Assembly (NCBI GenBank): GCA_017399625.1
Contig: JAFQBT010000065.1
Location: 1-33,834, forward strand
From: Oscillospiraceae bacterium
GTDB taxonomy: Bacteria; Bacillota; Clostridia; Oscillospirales; Ruminococcaceae
Reading direction: 5' to 3'
Length of the DNA: 33,834 bases
Below are positions 9,205-17,970 of the stretch, one piece after another. The position numbers and the translations under genes were made by a program. How positions within the stretch are numbered: position 1 is the first letter of the stretch; each line of letters starts with the position of its first letter. Below the pieces are notes generated by a model. The model was not told the origin of the DNA. It saw only the letters and a program-made list of their open reading frames with translations, and ran no database searches.

Positions 9205-9233
9205 TTTACACATCCCGCCGAAAGTGCTATTAT
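9205..9233 (+). promoter_or_regulatory. Promoter for the YczE/YitT-like gene
   Basis: TTTACA at 9205-9210, a 17-base spacer and TATTAT at 9228-9233 give a good sigma-A-like match, about 25 bases before the ribosome binding site AGAGG (9252-9256). Confidence 0.6.
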
Positions 9234-9264
9234 CTTTTTATATTTGTTAAAAGAGGTAAAGCGC

Positions 9265-9951
9265 ATGATTGAAAAACTCTGGAAAAACCTTTCGCCTCGG
9301 AGCAGCAGAATTGTAAAAATGCTCTGGTCGGCGTTCACAATGTTCTTCATCGGTTTCGGGATTTATCTGCAGATCGAAGCGGATATCGGTTTTCCCTCCT
9401 GGAATGCGCTGAACCAGGGATTTTCCATCGTCTTTCCCATAACTTACGGAACTGCGAGCATCACCATCGGGCTTACCATCGTTCTTGTTGACCTTCTGCT
9501 CAAGGAACCCATCGGCATGGGAACCCTTATTGATGCGGTATGCGTGGGGCTGGGCTGCGATTTTTTCAGTATGCTCGATCCTCTTCCGGAAATGGAAAAT
9601 CTTTTTGTAAAAATCGCCGTTTTCATGCTCAGTCTTTTTATTCTGAGCATCGGGCAGTATATGTATATGATCACCGGGCTCAGCTGCGGACCGAGGGATG
9701 CTTTTACCGTTGCTGTGGGAAAACGCTGCAGAAAAATTTCCATCGGAACGGTTAACAACATCATCAGCGCGGTTGTCCTTGCAATTTCCTGGATGATGGG
9801 CGCCACCATCGGAATCGGAACAGTGATTTCCGTTTTCGGAATGGGAATGGTCATGGACTGGACCTTCAGGCTTGTTCGTTTTGAACCCCGGAACGTCACC
9901 CACGAAAACATCGGCGCAACAATAAAAGCGATCATCACAAACAAAGAATAA
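9265..9951 (+). CDS. YczE/YyaS/YitT family membrane protein
   Basis: Predicted 228-aa inner-membrane protein of the YczE/YyaS/YitT group, a family of uncharacterised multi-helix proteins of about 200-220 aa. It shows five or six hydrophobic segments and the family-like motifs GFGIYLQIEADIGFPSWNALNQG near the N terminus, IGMGTLIDAVCVGLGCD in the middle and GLSCGPRDAFTVAVGKR after the fourth helix. A TTG at 9244 is in frame, but the ATG at 9265 is preferred because AGAGG stands eight bases upstream and the TTG has no such site and falls only 11 bases after the -10 box. The gene is monocistronic, with its own promoter and terminator. Function and substrate are unknown. Confidence 0.85.
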   Translation: MIEKLWKNLSPRSSRIVKMLWSAFTMFFIGFGIYLQIEADIGFPSWNALNQGFSIVFPITYGTASITIGLTIVLVDLLLKEPIGMGTLIDAVCVGLGCDFFSMLDPLPEMENLFVKIAVFMLSLFILSIGQYMYMITGLSCGPRDAFTVAVGKRCRKISIGTVNNIISAVVLAISWMMGATIGIGTVISVFGMGMVMDWTFRLVRFEPRNVTHENIGATIKAIITNKE

Positions 9952-9957
9952 ACCCAC

Positions 9958-9990
9958 GGCAGGAAGAAATTCCTGCCATTTTTTATTTTA
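9958..9990 (+). terminator. Rho-independent terminator after the YczE-like gene
   Basis: GGCAGGAA-GAAA-TTCCTGCC (9958-9977), an eight-base-pair stem with a GAAA tetraloop, is followed by a six-base T-run and an AT-rich stretch. Confidence 0.9.
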
Positions 9991-10057
9991 TGCATCAAAT
10001 CGGCTTAAAAAAGTCACTATATAAATATAAATATTATATTAATTATAAAATAAAATA

Positions 10058-10086
10058 TTGAAATATTATATATTTTTGTGTATAAT
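10058..10086 (+). promoter_or_regulatory. Promoter for the cysteine desulfurase-thiI-sortase operon
   Basis: TTGAAA at 10058-10063, a 17-base spacer and a perfect TATAAT at 10081-10086, set in very AT-rich DNA. The predicted transcript start near 10093 leaves a leader of about 37 bases before the TTG start at 10130. Confidence 0.7.
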
Positions 10087-10129
10087 AACTCTGAATAATG
10101 GAGAATTATGTTCATCGGAGGCGGAATTT

Positions 10130-11263
10130 TTGAAAGAGATTTATCTTGATAACAGCGCGACCACAAAAGTTTATACAAAGGCCGCCGAAGCCGCCTTTGA
10201 GGTGATGACAAAGGTTTACGGAAACCCCTCCTCCCTCCATTTGAAAGGCGTTGAAGCCGAAAAAATCATGGAGGAAGCAAGGAAGGATATTGCCGATGCT
10301 CTCGGTGCGAATCCGGATGGGCTTTATTTCACTTCCGGCGGAACCGAGGCAAACAACCTTGCGGTAATCGGCGGTGCCCTTGCAAAAAAACGCAGGGGAA
10401 ACAAAATCGTCGTTTCCGCCTATGAACATGATTCCGTAATCAAAAGCGCAAAGCAGCTTGAAACCATGGGTTTTTCCGTAACCTGGCTTATGCCGGACGA
10501 AAACGGAATCATAACCCCGGCTTCGGTTTTTGAAGCGGTGGACGAAAAAACCGTTCTCGTTTCCGTAATGCTCGTCAACAACGAAATCGGCGCCATAAAT
10601 CCCATAAAGGAACTTTGCACCGCCGCAAAACGCAAAAATCCGGAGGTTCTTTTCCATACGGACGCGGTGCAGGCCTTCTGCAAAATTCCGGTAAAAGCGG
10701 AAAAGCTCGGGGTCGATTTTGTAACCGTCACAGCCCATAAAATCGGCGGTCCGAAGGGAATCGGCGCGCTCTGGATTAAAAAAGGCGCAAGGGTTATTCC
10801 AAATCATTTCGGCGGCGAACAGGAAAAACAGCTCCGCCCCGGAACCCAGGCAACTCCGCTTATTGCGGCCTTCGGAAAAGCGGTGCTTATTGAAAAAGAA
10901 ACCGAAAATGAACGCAGGGAACGCATGAGCATGCTCAGGGATTATTTTATCGGAAACCTTGAGCACGCGGAAGGAATCGTGCTCAATTCCAAGGAAAACG
11001 CCATTCCGAACATTGTGAACATTTCCGTTCCCGGAATCCGGAGCGAAATCATGCTCCATTTCCTCGAAAACCGGGGGATCTATGTTTCAAGCGGTTCTGC
11101 CTGTGCCCTCGGCGCAAAAAGCCATGTTCTTGCGGCTATGGGATATGATTCCGCAAGGATCGACAGCGCTGTAAGAATCAGCTTCGGACGCGAAACCGAA
11201 AAAGAAGATATTGACGAACTTATGGCGGCGCTTAAGGACGCCATAAGCACACTCTGCAGATAA
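10130..11263 (+). CDS. Cysteine desulfurase, NifS/IscS family
   Basis: A 377-aa PLP-dependent cysteine desulfurase that would take sulfur from L-cysteine as a persulfide and pass it to acceptor proteins. The start is the TTG at 10130, with GGAGG eight bases upstream; longer in-frame starts fall inside the promoter. The protein opens with the family's IYLDNSATTKV stretch, carries the PLP lysine K204 in TAHKIGGPKG, the HTDAVQA motif, and the catalytic cysteine C325 in SSGSACALG. It is followed after 14 bases by thiI, an arrangement common in Firmicutes, where a dedicated NifS-like enzyme (NifZ in Bacillus) feeds sulfur to ThiI. No iscU, iscR or suf gene is near, so a role in tRNA 4-thiouridine formation is more likely than bulk Fe-S assembly; that part is inference. 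Confidence 0.95.
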   Translation: MKEIYLDNSATTKVYTKAAEAAFEVMTKVYGNPSSLHLKGVEAEKIMEEARKDIADALGANPDGLYFTSGGTEANNLAVIGGALAKKRRGNKIVVSAYEHDSVIKSAKQLETMGFSVTWLMPDENGIITPASVFEAVDEKTVLVSVMLVNNEIGAINPIKELCTAAKRKNPEVLFHTDAVQAFCKIPVKAEKLGVDFVTVTAHKIGGPKGIGALWIKKGARVIPNHFGGEQEKQLRPGTQATPLIAAFGKAVLIEKETENERRERMSMLRDYFIGNLEHAEGIVLNSKENAIPNIVNISVPGIRSEIMLHFLENRGIYVSSGSACALGAKSHVLAAMGYDSARIDSAVRISFGRETEKEDIDELMAALKDAISTLCR

Positions 11264-11277
11264 AAGAGGTTCTTTAA

Positions 11278-12456
11278 ATGAAAGAAATCATACTTATAAA
11301 ATGCGGCGAAATTGCCCTTAAGGGACTTAACCGCTCCGGCTTTGAGGACAGACTTGTAAAAAACTGCAAGCGCCGCCTTGAAAGTCTTGGAAAATTCAGA
11401 TGCTGGAAAGCCCAGTCCACGATTTATATCGAGCCCCAGGACGATGATATCGACCTTGACGAAGCGGTTGAAAGACTTCAGAAGGTTTTCGGAATCGTCG
11501 GTCTTACCAGAGCCTGCGTTGCCGAAAAAAACTGGGACGACATAGTCGAAAAAGCAAAAACCTATCTTGCGGATACAATGCCCTATCTCAAAACATTCAA
11601 GGTTGAGGCAAAACGCAGCGATAAAAGCTTCCCGATGCAGTCCCCGGAAATCGCAAGGGAGATGGGTGCGGTTCTTCTTTCGAAGTTCCACCACCTTCGG
11701 GTAAACGTAACAAATCCGGATATCGTCGTAATGGTCGAAATCCGCGAAAAATATGCCTATATCCACGGAAAACAGCTTCCCGGCGCAGGCGGAATGCCCA
11801 TCGGTACCAGCGGAAGGGGACTTCTCCTCCTTTCCGGCGGAATCGACAGCCCTGTTGCCGGATATATGCTTGCAAAGCGCGGCGTTGAAATCTGCGCTCT
11901 CCATTTCCAGAGCCCGCCCTATACCGGCGAAAGAGCATGGCTCAAGGTCCAGACCCTTGCCCAGAAGCTCTGCGATTACTGCGGAGTCATCGATCTTTTC
12001 TCCGCCGGATTCACCGAGATTCAGGAAGAGATCAAAAACAAATGCCCCGAGGAACTTTTCACCGTTATCATGCGCCGCTTTATGATGAGAGTTGCCCTCC
12101 GCCTTGCCGAAAAGGAAGAATGCGGAGCAATCATCACCGGCGAAAGCCTTGCACAGGTTGCAAGCCAGACAATGCCTGCCATCGGATGTACCGATGCGGT
12201 TTCGACCCTTCCGGTTTTCCGTCCTCTTATCGGTATGGATAAACAGGAAATCGTTGAAATTTCCGAAAAAATCGGAACTTTCGAAACCTCGATTCTTCCC
12301 TATGAAGACTGCTGCACTGTTTTTACCCCCAAACATCCGAAGACCCGCCCCACTCTCGAAATGATTGAGGAAGCGGAAAAGGCGCTTGATATCGATGCGC
12401 TTGTTGAAAGATGCGAGATAAAACACCAGCGTTTAAGACTTTTTCCCAAGAAATGA
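11278..12456 (+). CDS. thiI: tRNA 4-thiouridine synthase ThiI
   Basis: A 392-aa enzyme that activates U8 of tRNA with ATP and inserts sulfur to give 4-thiouridine; in some bacteria it also supplies sulfur for the thiazole of thiamine. An N-terminal ferredoxin-like and THUMP region (about 1-165) contains the conserved IKCGEIALKGLNR start and the HGKQLPGAGGMPIGTSGRG linker. The PP-loop ATPase follows with SGGIDSP at residues 186-192. A cysteine pair at 345-346 (YEDCCTVF) matches the conserved region of the catalytic domain. There is no C-terminal rhodanese domain, as is usual for Firmicutes, so the persulfide must come directly from the desulfurase encoded just upstream. No thiamine biosynthesis gene is nearby, which favours the tRNA role here. 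Confidence 0.96.
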   Translation: MKEIILIKCGEIALKGLNRSGFEDRLVKNCKRRLESLGKFRCWKAQSTIYIEPQDDDIDLDEAVERLQKVFGIVGLTRACVAEKNWDDIVEKAKTYLADTMPYLKTFKVEAKRSDKSFPMQSPEIAREMGAVLLSKFHHLRVNVTNPDIVVMVEIREKYAYIHGKQLPGAGGMPIGTSGRGLLLLSGGIDSPVAGYMLAKRGVEICALHFQSPPYTGERAWLKVQTLAQKLCDYCGVIDLFSAGFTEIQEEIKNKCPEELFTVIMRRFMMRVALRLAEKEECGAIITGESLAQVASQTMPAIGCTDAVSTLPVFRPLIGMDKQEIVEISEKIGTFETSILPYEDCCTVFTPKHPKTRPTLEMIEEAEKALDIDALVERCEIKHQRLRLFPKK

Positions 12457-12499
12457 GATTTGATATGATTATTGAAAAACTTTTGAAAGGAGTGGTTTC

Positions 12500-15400
12500 T
12501 TGCAGTCGCAGATAATTCTTCTGAGCAATGTGAAACAGGATAACGTTGCACAGCTTGTTCAAAAAGAATTTGAAATGTTCGGGATCACCAACATCAAAGG
12601 AAAACGCATAGATGCTGACAGAGCCGCAATCCATAAAACTGTTGCGGAATCCCTTGCGGATTATAATATCATCATGGTAATCGGCGGAATGGGTGAAAGG
12701 AACGAAAACATGACCGTTTCGGCGGTCTGTTCCTCCATCGGCTTCCCGGCGGTTGAAACAGACGGCGAAATCTTCCCGGAAGGTGCGGAAATTTTCCGCA
12801 ACAAGGAAGGAAAAACCAGCGGATGCGCCATTTCCCAGGGCAACCAGTGCATAATCATGCTTCCCGGCGAGAGCGAAACGCTCCAGTTTATGCTTTGCTA
12901 CCGCGTTTCCCAGTATCTTGCGGATTTTGTGGGCGGGGCATATTCCATAAAAAACCTCCGTGGCTGCGGAATTTCGAAGGCGGAAACGGAAGACTGCGTT
13001 TCCGAAGCGGAAACCTCCGGAACAGCTGTCCGGGTTTACGAGGACGGAAACGAGGTTGCGGTCCAGATTTATGCAACCGGCACCGATAAAAAGGAAGCCG
13101 CCGCAAAGGCGAACGAATCCCTTAAGAATATTGCCGCAAAAATGGGTTCCGCGGCCTATGCAGTAGGAGCGGAAAACGTCGGTCAGGCATTCGGAAGGGA
13201 ACTTTCCAAAAAGGACCTCAAGGCGGCAATTGCCGTTGAGGGAATCCAGCGGGGAGAAATAAGTTCCGCCGCATATACCGAAGAATACCTCGGAAACTAC
13301 CTTGGAACCTCCGTCGGGGTTTCAAAATATCAGCTTCCGGAAAAACTCCTTAAGCGCCACGGTTCCAACAGCACATGGACTGCGGCGGTTCTCGCGGGAG
13401 AGGTCTGTAAAAGCCACGGTTCCAACATCGGAATCGCAATCACCACCGATCCTTCAAAGAACAACGACGGCGCAAACGTTGCGGTCTGCATGGGCGATAA
13501 CGTCTGGACCGAACATGTGACCGCCGAAACAAGGGAAAAACTCATTGCTGCCGCCGGCGCAAGAGCGATCCACCTTGCCAGATGCGTTGTTTCCGCATAT
13601 CCGAAGCTTTATGAAAATTCCGTTCCGCTCACCGCTTCCGTTTCCGGAAAGGCAAAATTCAAAACCTCCGAAGCGAAGGAAAAGCAGAAATGGTATTCAA
13701 GATTCATCCCCATGAAGGGCGACAGCAAAAGCGAGCTTATCAGAAAATCCATTTTCATTCTCTGTGTGCTTGTTTTCATCGGCTGCATGGGATATCTCAG
13801 CACAAAGCTTTTTGACAGCGTCAACCACCGCAACCTTGCGGCGAACCTTGGAAGCATGGTCGGAAAAACCGATCCGGAATTTGTTCCCAACGAATGGGAA
13901 TATAACCCGAAGCTCTATGACCTTTATAAAGAAAACTCCGATACCATCGGATATATAAGTATCGACGATACAAACGTTGCGTTCCCGGTTGTTCAGACCG
14001 ACAAGGCGAACGACAAAGGCCAGAAGGGACAGTTCTATCTCCGCAAGGATTTTTACGGTGCATATTCCATGTATGGAACGCCCTTCCTTGATTACAGATG
14101 CGAAGCACAGGTCGAAATCCAGAGCAGGAACTTAATTGTTTACGGACACAACGTTTATAATGACGGCCAGATGTTCAGCGACCTTATAAAATACAGACAA
14201 CTCAGATTCTATAAGGAGCACCCGGTTGTTCATTTCGATACCCTTTACGGCGATGCGGACTGGCTTGTTGTGGGCGTAATTCTTACGAACGCATACGAAA
14301 AGGACGGTCCCGTCTGGGATTACAACAACTTCATCGATGGTGACGCGGATAAAACAAAGGAATTCCTTAACCAGGTTGCAAAGCGCACCCTTATCGTCAC
14401 CGGAGTTGATTATAACGAAACCGACCATTTTCTCACCCTTTCCACCTGCAGCTATGATTTCACCGATGCGCGCGTTGTTATCATTGCAAGACAGGTAAGA
14501 GAAGGCGAGGATATAAGCCTTATTGATACAAGCAAGGCTTATTATAACTCCAACCCGCTGATGCCGGATAAATGGTACCAGGCGGTTTCCGAAGCACAGA
14601 AATCCGAATCCGATGCATCCTTCGGCGAGGCTGAGGAAATCGGAGTTGAAAAGGAAGTTATCGGAATCGAAATTGCAAAACTTCCCGATAAGCTTGATTA
14701 TAAGCTCGGCGAAGTTGTTGACATAACCGGACTTTCCGTAATCGGAATCCACGAGGACGAAAGCTATACCGAAATCGTTGAGGGGCTCAACATATTCCCG
14801 AAAGAACCCTTTACCGTTGTCGGTGAAACCGAAATTTTCGTTTATTACGATGATTATGTAGCAAGCTTTATCGTCAACGTAACCGCCGGCGAAAGCACCG
14901 AAACCTCTTCCGGTTCCGGTTCCGTTCCGGAAGAAGCACCGGTAAAAGCCATTGCGATTTTTGAAGAACCCTATAAGCTCGAATATAAGGTCGGCGAAAA
15001 ACTTGATACAAAAGGTCTTATCGTAAGGGTGTTCTATGAGGATAACTCCTATGAGGACTTCACAAACATCACGAAGGACAGCACAGATTTCATCTTTGAA
15101 CCCGGTCTTGATAAAGCCTTTATGGACGTCGGCCAACAGGACGTAAAAGTCACATACGGTGATTTTAGCGCAAGATTCAAAGTAAACGTAACCGCGGCGG
15201 AAATTGCATCCATCGAAATCGTCCGCCTTCCCGATAAGCTCATTTATACCGTGGGCGAAAAGCTCAATACCTCCGGCCTTGTTTTAAGAGTTACCAAAGA
15301 GGACGGCAGCAGCGAGGATATCCTTGAAGGATTCACCGTTTCGCCTTCCGGCGTTCTCAGCATGACAGGAAAGCTGACTGTTACAGTAACTTATAAAGAA

Positions 15401-16381
15401 TTTACCGCAACTTATGAAGTTACCATAAATCTTCCGGAAATTTCCTCCGAGGAAACCTCTTCCGAAAGCTCCTCCGGAAGTTCTTCCGGTTCCGGAAGCT
15501 CTTCGGGAAGTTCCTCCGGAAGCTCCTCCGGTTCTTCCGCTGATTCCGGAAGCGCATCTTCCGCCGCACCGGAAGTTTCGAACCGAGGCGGACAGAGCCC
15601 ATATTACGAACAGTCCAAAATCGATACGGTAAAAATCAACGGCAAGACCATGAGCGTTTATGATGCGGTCTGCCAGATCGTTGCTTTCGAGGCCGGACAG
15701 GGACAGCCGGATGAGCACGTAAAAGCCCAGGCGGTTGCTTCCTATACCTATCTCATGAACAACGGCGGAAAAATCAGCGCCGGAACAAGCACAGCAAAGC
15801 TTGATAACCAGATCAGAAGATGCGTTGCGGAAGTTATAGGCTACGCCGTTCTTGATGACAGAAGCAATAAATTCATCCTTGCAACCTATTTTTCCGAAAG
15901 CTGCGGCGAAACCGCCGATGCGGAATGGGTCTGGGGATATTATAACAGAAACCTTCTTTCCGTAAGATCCAACGTTGACGGAAAGAGTTCGAAAACTTAT
16001 ACCATCTCCTCCGACGAATTTGCAAAGAAGGTCAAAAATTCCGCAGGAATAAGCCTTTCGGGAAATCCCTCCGGATGGATCTCCGTTCAGAGCCGCTTCG
16101 GCGACACGGATTACGTCGATAAAGTTAACCTTGGCGGAACCATTTACAGCGCAAGAAAGCTCCGGGAAAGTGTTCTCGGTTCCTCAAAGCTCCGTTCCAC
16201 CGCCTTTGACGTAAAATATGACAGCGCAAGCGACAGTTTTGTTTTCACAATGCGCGGTTACGGTCACGGAGTCGGAATGAGCGCCATCGGTTCCATTGCC
16301 TATGCGAAAAAAGGTTATGAATGGGACGAGATCCTTCTAAAATATTATTCCAACTGCTACATAGGTTATAAAGAACCTTAA
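12500..16381 (+). CDS. Fusion protein: degenerate CinA-like region, membrane anchor, class B sortase, Ig-like repeats, SpoIID/LytB domain
   Basis: A 1293-aa multidomain protein starting at TTG 12500, seven bases after GAAAGGAG and 43 bases after thiI. Residues 1-400 follow the CinA layout: an MoCF-like part (MVIGGMGERNENMT, then IFPEGAEIFRNKEG and CIIMLPGESE) and a CinA C-terminal-like part (LPEKLLKRHGSNSTW), but with a deletion before the PEGAE stretch and without the ESxTGG amidase motif, so the deamidase is probably dead. A basic stretch and one helix (about 416-437) place this part in the cytoplasm. Outside lies a class B sortase (about 460-673) with catalytic H550 (YGHN), C650 (TLSTCSYDF) and R658. 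Three Ig-like (Big_3-type) repeats (717-797, 815-898, 902-976), a Ser/Gly linker (980-1020) and a SpoIID/LytB domain (1034-1293) follow, with E1064 before VKAQAVASYTYLM and GYGHGVGMSAIG near the end. Expected work: attaching proteins to, and cutting, peptidoglycan. Confidence 0.88.
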   Translation: MQSQIILLSNVKQDNVAQLVQKEFEMFGITNIKGKRIDADRAAIHKTVAESLADYNIIMVIGGMGERNENMTVSAVCSSIGFPAVETDGEIFPEGAEIFRNKEGKTSGCAISQGNQCIIMLPGESETLQFMLCYRVSQYLADFVGGAYSIKNLRGCGISKAETEDCVSEAETSGTAVRVYEDGNEVAVQIYATGTDKKEAAAKANESLKNIAAKMGSAAYAVGAENVGQAFGRELSKKDLKAAIAVEGIQRGEISSAAYTEEYLGNYLGTSVGVSKYQLPEKLLKRHGSNSTWTAAVLAGEVCKSHGSNIGIAITTDPSKNNDGANVAVCMGDNVWTEHVTAETREKLIAAAGARAIHLARCVVSAYPKLYENSVPLTASVSGKAKFKTSEAKEKQKWYSRFIPMKGDSKSELIRKSIFILCVLVFIGCMGYLSTKLFDSVNHRNLAANLGSMVGKTDPEFVPNEWEYNPKLYDLYKENSDTIGYISIDDTNVAFPVVQTDKANDKGQKGQFYLRKDFYGAYSMYGTPFLDYRCEAQVEIQSRNLIVYGHNVYNDGQMFSDLIKYRQLRFYKEHPVVHFDTLYGDADWLVVGVILTNAYEKDGPVWDYNNFIDGDADKTKEFLNQVAKRTLIVTGVDYNETDHFLTLSTCSYDFTDARVVIIARQVREGEDISLIDTSKAYYNSNPLMPDKWYQAVSEAQKSESDASFGEAEEIGVEKEVIGIEIAKLPDKLDYKLGEVVDITGLSVIGIHEDESYTEIVEGLNIFPKEPFTVVGETEIFVYYDDYVASFIVNVTAGESTETSSGSGSVPEEAPVKAIAIFEEPYKLEYKVGEKLDTKGLIVRVFYEDNSYEDFTNITKDSTDFIFEPGLDKAFMDVGQQDVKVTYGDFSARFKVNVTAAEIASIEIVRLPDKLIYTVGEKLNTSGLVLRVTKEDGSSEDILEGFTVSPSGVLSMTGKLTVTVTYKEFTATYEVTINLPEISSEETSSESSSGSSSGSGSSSGSSSGSSSGSSADSGSASSAAPEVSNRGGQSPYYEQSKIDTVKINGKTMSVYDAVCQIVAFEAGQGQPDEHVKAQAVASYTYLMNNGGKISAGTSTAKLDNQIRRCVAEVIGYAVLDDRSNKFILATYFSESCGETADAEWVWGYYNRNLLSVRSNVDGKSSKTYTISSDEFAKKVKNSAGISLSGNPSGWISVQSRFGDTDYVDKVNLGGTIYSARKLRESVLGSSKLRSTAFDVKYDSASDSFVFTMRGYGHGVGMSAIGSIAYAKKGYEWDEILLKYYSNCYIGYKEP

Positions 16382-16382
16382 C

Positions 16383-16423
16383 AAAAAACTCCCGTGCTCA
16401 AAAATGAGCACGGGAGTTTTTTT
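16383..16423. terminator. Bidirectional terminator between convergent operons
   Basis: The arms AAAAAACTCCCGTGCTCA and its complement, with an AAAA loop, form a long stem flanked by A- and T-runs on both sides, serving the sortase fusion gene (plus) and gpmI (minus). The right arm TGAGCACGGGAG is repeated once more at 16425-16436. Confidence 0.9.
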
Positions 16424-16452
16424 ATGAGCACGGGAGCTGCAGATTTTTATAA

Positions 16453-17958
16453 TTAAAGAATAATGCTTTCGCCGGTCATGCTCGCCGGTTTTTCAAGACC
16501 GAGGAGTTTGAGCATGGTAGGAGCGATATCCGCGAGCACGCCGTGCTCACGAAGTTTGCATTCATGGTTGAAAACGATGAAGGGAACGGGGTTGGTGCTG
16601 TGGGCGGTAAAAGGAGTTCCGTCTTCCGCAAGCATAACGTCCGCGTTGCCGTGGTCGGCGGTTATAAGAACCGTTCCGCCCAGTTCCTTGACCTTTTCGC
16701 AGACCTTGCCGAGGCATTCGTCAACGGCTTCGCAGGCGGCAACAGCGGCTTCAAAAACGCCGGTGTGACCGACCATATCGGTGTTTGCGTAGTTGAGGAT
16801 GATTACGTCGTGCTCGTTTTTATCGAGCTCCTCAAGGAGCTTTTCGGTGACGAGATATGCGCTCATTTCCGGCTGGAGGTCATAGGTTGCGACCTTTGGG
16901 GAAGCGATGAGGTCACGGTCTTCGTTTTCGTAACAAGCCTCGACGCCGCCGTTGAAGAAGAAGGTGACATGGGCATATTTTTCGGTTTCCGCAATGCGGA
17001 GCTGTTTAAGACCTTTCTTGGCAATGTATTCGCCGAAGGTATCATCAAGGCTCTGGGGCGGGAACGCAACTTTTACGTTTTCGATGGTTTCGTCATACTG
17101 CGCCATGCAGACGTAGCAGACATTTTTTGCGGTTCTTTCAAAACCGTCAAATTCCGCATCAACGATTGCGCGGGTCATTTCTCTTGCGCGGTCCGGGCGG
17201 AAGTTTGCAAAAACAACGGAATCTCCGTCCTTTATGCCGGCATTCTTTTCGCAGATGAAGGGATTGATGAATTCATCGGTGATTCCTTCGTCATAGCTTT
17301 TCTGAACAGCGGCCGCGGCGTTTTCCTCAAAAGGAGCATCGCCGAGGACGAGGGCTCTGTAATGTTTTTCAACTCTGTCCCAGCGTTTGTCGCGGTCCAT
17401 TCCGTAATATCTTCCGCCGACGGAAGCGATTTTTCCGATTCCTGCTTCGTCAAGTTTTGCCTGGAGCTTTTCAACAAAGCTTTTTCCGGAGGAGGGAGGA
17501 ACGTCCCTTCCGTCCATGAAGCAGTGCATATAAACTTTGGAAAGTCCGTTTTTCTTCGCCATATCAATGACCGCGAAGATGTGGTCAAGATGGCTGTGAA
17601 CGCCGCCGTCGGAAAGAAGTCCGAGGATATGGAGTGCGGAACCGTTCTTTCTGCAGTTTTCCATTGCCGCGCAGAGAGCGGGATTTTCGAAGAAATCTCC
17701 GTCGAGAATGGATTTTGTGATTCTGGTGAGGGGCTGGTAAACAATTCTGCCTGCGCCGATGTTGGTATGACCGACTTCGGAGTTGCCCATCTGACCTTCC
17801 GGAAGACCGACGTCAAGACCGGAAGCGCCGATGATGGTTTTTGGGCAGGTTTCCTTGATTTTATCGAGGTTCGGCATTTTTGCGGCGCGGATTGCGTTTC
17901 CGTAATCGCTTTCGTTATAGCCGAAACCGTCGAGGATCATTAAAACAACAGGTTTCAT
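16453..17958 (-). CDS. gpmI: 2,3-bisphosphoglycerate-independent phosphoglycerate mutase
   Basis: A 501-aa cytoplasmic enzyme that interconverts 3- and 2-phosphoglycerate using two Mn ions and a phosphoserine intermediate. The N terminus has the metal-binding D10 in LMILDGFGYN and the catalytic S60 in GQMGNSEVGHTNIGAGR; later motifs include DGRDVPP, GRYYGMDRD, FANFRPDRAR, YANTDMVGHTG and TADHGNAD, the last two completing the metal sites. Length is normal for the family (about 510 aa). It is the last gene of a pgk-tpiA-gpmI operon; only 12 bases separate it from tpiA, and its ribosome binding site (AAGGAG) overlaps the end of the tpiA stop codon region, suggesting translational coupling. No gap or enolase gene is within the window. 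Confidence 0.97.
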   Translation of the reverse strand: MKPVVLMILDGFGYNESDYGNAIRAAKMPNLDKIKETCPKTIIGASGLDVGLPEGQMGNSEVGHTNIGAGRIVYQPLTRITKSILDGDFFENPALCAAMENCRKNGSALHILGLLSDGGVHSHLDHIFAVIDMAKKNGLSKVYMHCFMDGRDVPPSSGKSFVEKLQAKLDEAGIGKIASVGGRYYGMDRDKRWDRVEKHYRALVLGDAPFEENAAAAVQKSYDEGITDEFINPFICEKNAGIKDGDSVVFANFRPDRAREMTRAIVDAEFDGFERTAKNVCYVCMAQYDETIENVKVAFPPQSLDDTFGEYIAKKGLKQLRIAETEKYAHVTFFFNGGVEACYENEDRDLIASPKVATYDLQPEMSAYLVTEKLLEELDKNEHDVIILNYANTDMVGHTGVFEAAVAACEAVDECLGKVCEKVKELGGTVLITADHGNADVMLAEDGTPFTAHSTNPVPFIVFNHECKLREHGVLADIAPTMLKLLGLEKPASMTGESIIL

Positions 17959-17970
17959 TCGGGTTTCTCC

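Noticed and set aside
10058..10129. A longer N terminus for the cysteine desulfurase
   Set aside because: The extra codons begin inside the -35 box and the family's N terminus starts at the TTG at 10130, which has a good ribosome binding site.
15440..15560. TCCGGAAGC-type simple repeat as a phase-variation tract
   Set aside because: The units are in-frame multiples of three and imperfect; they encode a Ser/Gly linker and would change its length, not switch the gene off.
16543..17943. A 466-codon plus-strand frame over gpmI
   Set aside because: Register-aligned antisense of a gene with clear family motifs; no start signal.
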